Part shown: piece by piece, positions 58,954-64,000 of the stretch
Layout of the letters: every line of letters begins with the position of its first letter
Numbering within the stretch: the stretch's first letter is position 1
Assembly (NCBI RefSeq): GCF_001469875.2
Contig: NZ_LOPW02000017.1
Coordinates: 62,001 to 126,000 of the forward strand
Direction of reading: 5' to 3'
Source of the DNA: Haloferax marisrubri
Lineage (GTDB): Archaea > Halobacteriota > Halobacteria > Halobacteriales > Haloferacaceae
DNA length: 64,000 nt
The notes under the pieces: generated by a model
What the model was told of the DNA's origin: nothing
Seen by the model: only the letters and a program-made list of their open reading frames with translations
Database searches by the model: none
Position numbers and translations under genes: made by a program

Positions 58954-59960
58954 GCAATCTCACCCGGCGCGACCCGAAGCTCTCGGTAGACGTACGTCTC
59001 GCCCGACTCGTAGACGTACGAGACGTTGACGGCGTAGAGCGCTTCCTCTGCGACCGGCGAAGACCCGCTTCCGGCAGGCGCGTACCTCGCCGCGTCGAAC
59101 ACCGTGGCGTTCGTCTCGTTCACGTACAGTTCGTATGTCCCCTCGGCCTGCACGGCGTTCCGGTACGACACCGCGACCGTGCCGTCGAGGTCGGTGTGGA
59201 CCGCGTCGAGCGGGTCGCAGGCGGTCCCGTTGAGTCGGCCGGCGGCGACGTCGATAGTGACGGAATCGCCCGCGTCGGCCGCCACGCTACAGGTCGTCCG
59301 GGTCCCGCCGGCGTCCTCGACGGTCACGAACACCTGCGTCGCGTCCCGGTAGATTTCGGTCTCGACGGCGTCGGTCCCGTCGTCGACGACGAATTCGAAC
59401 GCCGACCCGCTGCTCGTCGCGAGCGAGTCGCGTGCGACCTCGAACCGGACGCCGCGGACGCCGACGCCGCTGGCGAGCGTCCAGTCTGCCGATTCGCCGC
59501 GGTCCGAGAAGTTCCGCGCCGCGTCGGTTTGGGAGATTCGGGTCCCCTCGACGTGGCTGACCCGAGAGGCGTTCGTCGCCGCCCCCCTGACCGCGGCGAG
59601 CGTCGCGGCCGTGTCGCTCCAGTTTCCGAACGTCCCGTCGAACGAGTCGGTCAGTTCGGCGTACGTTCCGCCCTCGCGGTTGACCTCGTCGACGAGCGTC
59701 CCCGCGCCTGCTTCGACCGCGCCGCCGTGGTTCACGGCCCCGTCGAGGTTCGTGTCCGTCGTCCGCGTGGCGAGGTTCTCCGTGTAAATCGCGGTGTTGA
59801 GCGTCAGCGCGAGGCCGACGAGGAGCACCGCGATTGCGAGCGCGGCGACGAGCATCAGTTGGCCGCGGTCGTCGCCGCCGAGACGCCTCGGACCGCTCGC
59901 CTCGCTCACCTCGCCGACTGCCTCGCTCACGCGCTCGACCGCGTCGCTCACATCCGCCAT
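58950..59960 (-). CDS. DUF7261-like pilus-operon membrane protein
   Basis: The 336-residue protein has an N-terminal cytoplasmic helix of heptad-like sequence (SDAVERVSEAVGEVSEA), a membrane helix RGQLMLVAALAIAVLLVGLALTLN (33-56) and an extracellular domain (YELYVNETNATVFDAARYAP, YVYESGETYVYREL). The helix start RGQLMLVAALAIAV matches DUF7261 as I recall it. Overlaps the next upstream gene by 13 nt. Confidence 0.7.
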   Translation of the reverse strand: MADVSDAVERVSEAVGEVSEASGPRRLGGDDRGQLMLVAALAIAVLLVGLALTLNTAIYTENLATRTTDTNLDGAVNHGGAVEAGAGTLVDEVNREGGTYAELTDSFDGTFGNWSDTAATLAAVRGAATNASRVSHVEGTRISQTDAARNFSDRGESADWTLASGVGVRGVRFEVARDSLATSSGSAFEFVVDDGTDAVETEIYRDATQVFVTVEDAGGTRTTCSVAADAGDSVTIDVAAGRLNGTACDPLDAVHTDLDGTVAVSYRNAVQAEGTYELYVNETNATVFDAARYAPAGSGSSPVAEEALYAVNVSYVYESGETYVYRELRVAPGEIA

Positions 59961-60580
59961 ACGACCACCTCCACGTCGACGACGCCGTAGAGCGGCCCCC
60001 CGCTCCCGTCCTGAACGAAGTACGACTCGTCGCCCGCGGCGTCGACCGATTCGAGCGTCTTCGACGTTTCGACCGCGCGGGGGTCGCCGCTCGGCGACAT
60101 GCCCGGTTCGGTCAGCACGTCGTCGTCCGCGAGCGTCACGAGTCGCGTCCGCGAGACGGCGTGGTCGCTCGGCTCGCCCATGTACACGAGGCGGGTCGTC
60201 CGGCGGACCTCCCGGTCGCGCAGGTAGTGCAGGTAGACGTTGAACGCGATGCCGCGGTCCAAGAACGACTCGTCGAGCATCGCCCCGAAGGCGGTCGGCG
60301 GGCCGCCGTCGACGTAGTAGCCGCGCGCGTCGATGTCGTAGAAGCTCCCGTTTTCGGGGTGCGTGAACAGGAGCGTCCGCTTCAGCGCGCCGGTCTCGGC
60401 GGCCGCCGTCAGGACGCCGTCGGTGACGGCGGCCTGCTGGTTCTCGATGTGTTGGCTCGACGTGCTCGCGGTCAGGGGCGTTACCGCGGTGACCTGCAGC
60501 GCGAACGTGACGCTGGCGAGGAGGACCATCGCGGCGACGATGGCTTCGAGCGCGTGGGCCTGTGCGCGAGACACGGTCAC
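59948..60580 (-). CDS. DUF7288-like pilin-like protein
   Basis: The 210-residue protein starts at GTG 60580 (GTGA overlap with the previous gene); a second GTG two codons on is also possible. The head RAQAHALEAIVAAMVLLASV followed by FALQVTAVTPLTAS is the pattern I recall as DUF7288. The rest is an extracellular domain with TLLFTHPENGSFYDID and YGVVDVEVVVWRM at the end. Confidence 0.7.
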   Translation of the reverse strand: MTVSRAQAHALEAIVAAMVLLASVTFALQVTAVTPLTASTSSQHIENQQAAVTDGVLTAAAETGALKRTLLFTHPENGSFYDIDARGYYVDGGPPTAFGAMLDESFLDRGIAFNVYLHYLRDREVRRTTRLVYMGEPSDHAVSRTRLVTLADDDVLTEPGMSPSGDPRAVETSKTLESVDAAGDESYFVQDGSGGPLYGVVDVEVVVWRM

Positions 60581-61071
60581 CACACCCTCACAGATAGCTC
60601 GTGGAGGTCGCCGTCGAGGAGGACGGCCCGCCGGGCGGCGACGACGCTCCGGGTGGTCGGAACCGCCTCGCCGGTCGTCTCGACGACGGTCCCGCCGCGC
60701 GAGAGCGTGACGTTGAGGCCGTAGGACGCCTCGATGCCGGTCGCGGCGTTGGGGTCGGCGCTCCCGTAGTCGCAGTCGCCGGGGGGCGGGTTCCCGTCGA
60801 AGAACGCCTCGGTGCAGACCGCGTCGAGCACGCCGGGATTCTCGTCGTCCACGAGCAGGCGCTGGGTGAGCGAGTCGGCGGCGCGGTTGGCGACGAGCGG
60901 GCGGTCCTGTTCGGCCTCGAAGGGGTCGAGAATCTGCGGGATGGTGCCGACGACCCACGCGACCGCCAGGAGGAAGATGCCGACGCCGACGGCGAAGTCG
61001 ATGGTCGTCTGGGCGCGGGCGCTCCGGCCGCTCGTCTCGCGGCGGTCGTCGCCGCGGCCGGGCCGCCGCAT
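60577..61071 (-). CDS. DUF7287-like pilin-like protein
   Basis: The 164-residue protein has the head RAQTTIDFAVGVGIFLLAVAW (20-40), the pattern I recall as DUF7287. A Cys pair in CTEAFFDGNPPPGDCDYG suggests an extracellular disulfide. It starts at ATG 61071 directly at the pilC stop (TGATG). Confidence 0.7.
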   Translation of the reverse strand: MRRPGRGDDRRETSGRSARAQTTIDFAVGVGIFLLAVAWVVGTIPQILDPFEAEQDRPLVANRAADSLTQRLLVDDENPGVLDAVCTEAFFDGNPPPGDCDYGSADPNAATGIEASYGLNVTLSRGGTVVETTGEAVPTTRSVVAARRAVLLDGDLHELSVRVW

Positions 61072-63113
61072 CACCCGACCACCATCCACACCGCGAGCGA
61101 GAGCGTCTGGAGGATGACGACGAACTTGACCCCCGCGAGGAGGTCCGCGTTGCGGATGTAGCCGCTGATGAACCCCGACAGCATCGCCTGGATGGTGACG
61201 CCGTGGAAGAACAGAAGCGACAGCAGGTCGGGGTCGATGCCGCCGCCAAAGTTCGGTCCGCCGGTCGTTGCGCCGCCGGACCCCGACGCCTGCGACGAGA
61301 GGCCGGCCATCACGTCGAGGAACTGCGTCTTCAGGATGGCCATCACCGCGAGCAACGTCACGTAGGTCATGAGGATGATGGCGACCTGCATCCGGGTCCG
61401 CGAGATGCGCTCGCGCTCGATGTCGTCTTGGTTCTCGGAGGCCTGCGCGGCCGTCGTCAGGACCTCGGTGATCTGGCTCGACGCCTCCTGTGCCTTCGTG
61501 ATGAGCTTGACCGTCCGGGCGAGCCGCGGGATGTGGTACTTGTTGTTGAACTCGACGAGCGCCTCTCTGAGGCTCATGCCGTAGTGGACCTTCGCGTACA
61601 TCACCTCGAACTCGTCGGCGAGTTTTCCCGAGGAGGTGTCGGAGACGGTCTTGATGGATTCGAGGAGCGTCTGACCGGTGTCGTTCGCACTCGACAACTT
61701 CCGGAGGTTATCGGAGAGCTTCCCCGTGATGGCCGACCGCGAGTGGACGTTCCACTCGTGGAAGACGGTCAGCGGCACCGCGATGAGGTAGACCGGCACG
61801 TAGAACCAGACGAACGTCCCCCAGACGGGGTTCGCTATCATCCCGTCCCACGTCGTCGGGGCGGCCCCCTCGACGACGGAGACAGCGAGGAGCGCGAGCG
61901 CCGCGGGGACCGTCAGCGCGAGGGTGAAAAGCGGGTGTCGCTTGAAGAACAGGTGCGGGCGGCGCAGGAGTTCCTTCGTCTTGAACGTCCCCTCGCGGTC
62001 CTTGATGCGCGAAAAGAGGCTGAACTCGCCGACGTAGCTCTCGACGAGTCCCATGTGGACGAGCCCCTCGCGCTGTTGGCCCTGCAGGCGGTCGCTCTCG
62101 TTTTCCGGGCTGAGGAAGCCGTCGCCGATTTCGTCCTGTTTGACCGTCGAGACGAGGACGAGAAAGCCGACGCCGGTCAGCGGGATGAGTCCGTAGACGG
62201 TCGCGTACAACAGGCTCGACTGGGCCTCGCCGAGCATGCTCATGATGACGAGGATGATGATGAGCAGTAGCGGGAACAGCGACAGCGTCATGTACATCTC
62301 GCCGAACAGCTCCATCGTCTCCAGCGTCTGTTCCTGCTGTTGTTTCGCGGTCCGGAGGTGTTTGTCCTTCTTGTCGTCGAGGAAGCCCTGCATGTCGCCG
62401 CCGGAGTTGACGATAGAGAGCATGTCCGTCAGGAACTGCGAGAGGTCGTCCGAGGGGGTCAAAATCGCCTGCTGGCGGATGGCGTTGCGGTAGTCGGTGC
62501 CGAAGTACTCCGTCTCCTGGACGATGCTCTGGAACTCCCGAGAGACCTCGCCGTAGGTGTCTTCGGCGCGCGCCATCGCCTCCAGAATCTCCAGTTGGTT
62601 CAGCCCGCCCACAGACAGGGCGTACATGAACGAGATGGAGTCCGACAGGAGCATGTTTATCTCGCGCTTGCGTGCCGAGGCCGTCGAGTACGGAATCGCG
62701 ACGAGCGTCCCGAACCCGCCGGCGAAGCCGAGCGACCCGAAAAAGAGCCCCGAGAGAACGACGGCCGCGGGCATCGCGAGCGACCGGAGCGTGGCCGCCG
62801 TGGCCTCGCTCCCGACCGGAATCCCGAGGCTCACCGAGTCAGCCGAGACGAGGCCGAGCGCGAAGACGCCGTAGCCGACGACCATCCCGACGAGCCACAG
62901 CGCGAGGCCGACGAGCACGCCGACCGCGAGCGCCCGCGAGAGGTAGAGTTCGACGGTGTCGGGCATCCGCGCCTGCTGTAGCTTCGCTTCGATGTCGCTG
63001 ACGAACTCGCCGTCCTCGTCGAAGATGAGCTGAAACAGCGGGTAGAAGGCGTCGCCGAGGGTGTCGGTACTGCGGTCGAGGCCGCCCGAGGTCTTCGAAT
63101 CGAGGTTGCTCAT
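61071..63113 (-). CDS. pilC: Archaeal pilus assembly platform protein (PilC/TadC type)
   Basis: The 680-residue membrane protein has two GspF-type halves. Half one includes REINMLLSDSISFMYALSVGGLN and YRNAIRQQAILTPSDDLSQFLTDM; half two includes KLSDNLRKLSSANDTGQTLLESI, IPRLARTVKLITKAQEASSQITEVLTTAA. About nine helices. It forms the membrane base on which PilB acts to add or remove pilins. Length and layout fit archaeal PilC. Stop and pilB stop are adjacent (63114). Confidence 0.88.
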   Translation of the reverse strand: MSNLDSKTSGGLDRSTDTLGDAFYPLFQLIFDEDGEFVSDIEAKLQQARMPDTVELYLSRALAVGVLVGLALWLVGMVVGYGVFALGLVSADSVSLGIPVGSEATAATLRSLAMPAAVVLSGLFFGSLGFAGGFGTLVAIPYSTASARKREINMLLSDSISFMYALSVGGLNQLEILEAMARAEDTYGEVSREFQSIVQETEYFGTDYRNAIRQQAILTPSDDLSQFLTDMLSIVNSGGDMQGFLDDKKDKHLRTAKQQQEQTLETMELFGEMYMTLSLFPLLLIIILVIMSMLGEAQSSLLYATVYGLIPLTGVGFLVLVSTVKQDEIGDGFLSPENESDRLQGQQREGLVHMGLVESYVGEFSLFSRIKDREGTFKTKELLRRPHLFFKRHPLFTLALTVPAALALLAVSVVEGAAPTTWDGMIANPVWGTFVWFYVPVYLIAVPLTVFHEWNVHSRSAITGKLSDNLRKLSSANDTGQTLLESIKTVSDTSSGKLADEFEVMYAKVHYGMSLREALVEFNNKYHIPRLARTVKLITKAQEASSQITEVLTTAAQASENQDDIERERISRTRMQVAIILMTYVTLLAVMAILKTQFLDVMAGLSSQASGSGGATTGGPNFGGGIDPDLLSLLFFHGVTIQAMLSGFISGYIRNADLLAGVKFVVILQTLSLAVWMVVG

Positions 63114-64000
63114 CTACTCGCCCTCTCCGGAGTCCGCCCCCTGCGCGTCGTCGGTCTCGGCGTCGGTTTCGTTCGGGTCGTCCGCCTTGGCGGCCTCGAA
63201 CCCGCCCCACGTCTCGTCGGTCGCATCGTCGGCCTCGGCGTCGTCGGTTCCGGCCGCGTTAGTTTCGCCTCCGTCGGCTCCGGTCTCGGCGCGTCCGTCT
63301 CGCCCCGCCCTGCCGTCCGACTCTGCCTCCGCTTCGTCGTCGATACCGAACGCGCCGAAGAAGTCGTCGAGGTCGACGTCGTCGTCGTTGGGGTCGGGGA
63401 ACGAGGGCTCGCCGCCGCGGAAACCGAACGGTCCGTCCGGGTCGTCGTCGCCCGACTCGCGGTCCGCGTCGGTCTCGTCGCGCCCGGCCTCCAGCGCCGG
63501 CGTCTCGTCCTCGCCGTCGAGCGACGACGGCCCGTCGTCGCCCTCGATTTCGGGGGTCTCGTCGCCCGCGTCCAGTTCGTCGCGGTCCGTTCCCTCGTCG
63601 AGTTCGGGGTCTCGGGTCGACGCTTCGAGCGAGTCGAGTTCGCCCCGCTCGCCGGGCGTCGCCTCCACGTCCGGTTCGTCGCGCATGTGGTTGAGCGCCT
63701 CCGCGACCTCGCCCACGTCGCGGCCGCGGTAGTCGGGGAACAGCTCTTCTTCGGCCCGGCGGAGGATTTCCTTCGCCAGTTTTCGGACGTGTTCCGGCGG
63801 GTCGGGCCGCGGGACCATCGCCTCGCTTTCGGGGTCGATGTTGATGTGGACCGACTCCATCTCCCGGAGGTCTTCGAGACTGCGTTCGAGGTCGTCGGTC
63901 GCCATCAGCCCGAGGATGGTGTCCTGGTCGTTGATGAACGCCTGGAACGTCGCGGCGACTTGCGTGTAGGTGTTGAGCCCGCGGTCGATGAGGTACGCGA
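63114..64000 (-). CDS. pilB: Pilus ATPase PilB, C-terminal part (partial)
   Basis: The frame is open through the window edge, so the N-terminus and the ATP-binding core lie beyond 64000. Visible near the edge is AYLIDRGLNTYTQVAATF followed by NDQDTILGLM, then KLAKEILRRAEEELFPD, as at the C-terminus of archaeal type II/IV secretion ATPases. The last ~190 residues are an acidic tail of Asp, Glu, Thr and Ala with no core fold. The stop (TAG) abuts the pilC ATG. Identity is inferred from C-terminal sequence and operon position. Confidence 0.7.
   Translation of the reverse strand, partial: AYLIDRGLNTYTQVAATFQAFINDQDTILGLMATDDLERSLEDLREMESVHINIDPESEAMVPRPDPPEHVRKLAKEILRRAEEELFPDYRGRDVGEVAEALNHMRDEPDVEATPGERGELDSLEASTRDPELDEGTDRDELDAGDETPEIEGDDGPSSLDGEDETPALEAGRDETDADRESGDDDPDGPFGFRGGEPSFPDPNDDDVDLDDFFGAFGIDDEAEAESDGRAGRDGRAETGADGGETNAAGTDDAEADDATDETWGGFEAAKADDPNETDAETDDAQGADSGEGE

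Overview
The window is a dense, GC-rich stretch of a haloarchaeal chromosome, most likely Haloferax. The proteins are acidic (many D/E-rich tails), genes sit in short operons with 1-4 nt stop/start overlaps, and many starts lie 25-30 nt after a TATA-like box with no room for a leader, as in leaderless haloarchaeal mRNAs. Marker genes agree: proteasome alpha1 as I remember it from H. volcanii, a CetZ tubulin, two halocyanins, a PGF-CTERM cobalamin-binding protein and a HemAT transducer. Gene names rest on motifs and memory of the families; no search was run.

Layout. 1-3860: a winged-helix regulator, the conserved Rpp30-methyltransferase-Pop5-PsmA operon (minus), and a secreted PGF-CTERM-like protein. 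3911-9650: a complete minus-strand diaminopimelate/lysine operon dapA-dapB-dapD-lysA-dapF-dapE (only the dapC aminotransferase is absent) with a long leader. 10043-14840: NYN protein, membrane protein, PUA protein, a lower-GC orphan gene, a presenilin-type protease, and SRP19-Gar1. 14937-18673: cobalamin uptake, btuF facing btuCD across a 60-bp divergent promoter. 18757-22309: CetZ, RNA-ligase-partner PIN protein, and a small regulatory cluster (HTH plus DUF7511-like, Bat-type HTH, 44-aa zinc finger).

22385-33040: halocyanin, a radical-SAM gene (probable AhbD heme synthase) translationally coupled to a small partner protein, thioredoxin reductase, CysS, HemAT, and a CbiX-DR2241 pair. The radical-SAM, HemAT and CbiX genes all relate to tetrapyrroles. 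33081-49082: mostly housekeeping genes (Trm112-like, PurA, TrkA-type channel, oxidase subunit III, squalene synthase, acyl-CoA dehydrogenase, archaetidylserine synthase, second halocyanin) mixed with small regulators and membrane proteins. 49175-51662: S15-RecJ-like-Pcc1-S3Ae translation/KEOPS operon.

51907-54760 is the most unusual part. Two identical tRNA-Ala(GGC) genes bracket a two-gene insert (a voltage-gated-type channel and a membrane-tethered winged-helix protein). The DNA downstream of each tRNA carries repeated copies of the tRNA 3' end in both orientations, forming nested palindromes. 54761-56000 has a CxxC protein and an HNH domain fused to membrane helices. 56114-64000 is a type IV pilus-like system: one pilin-like gene on plus, convergent with a tightly overlapping minus operon pilB-pilC plus five pilin-like membrane proteins. 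PilB runs off the window end.
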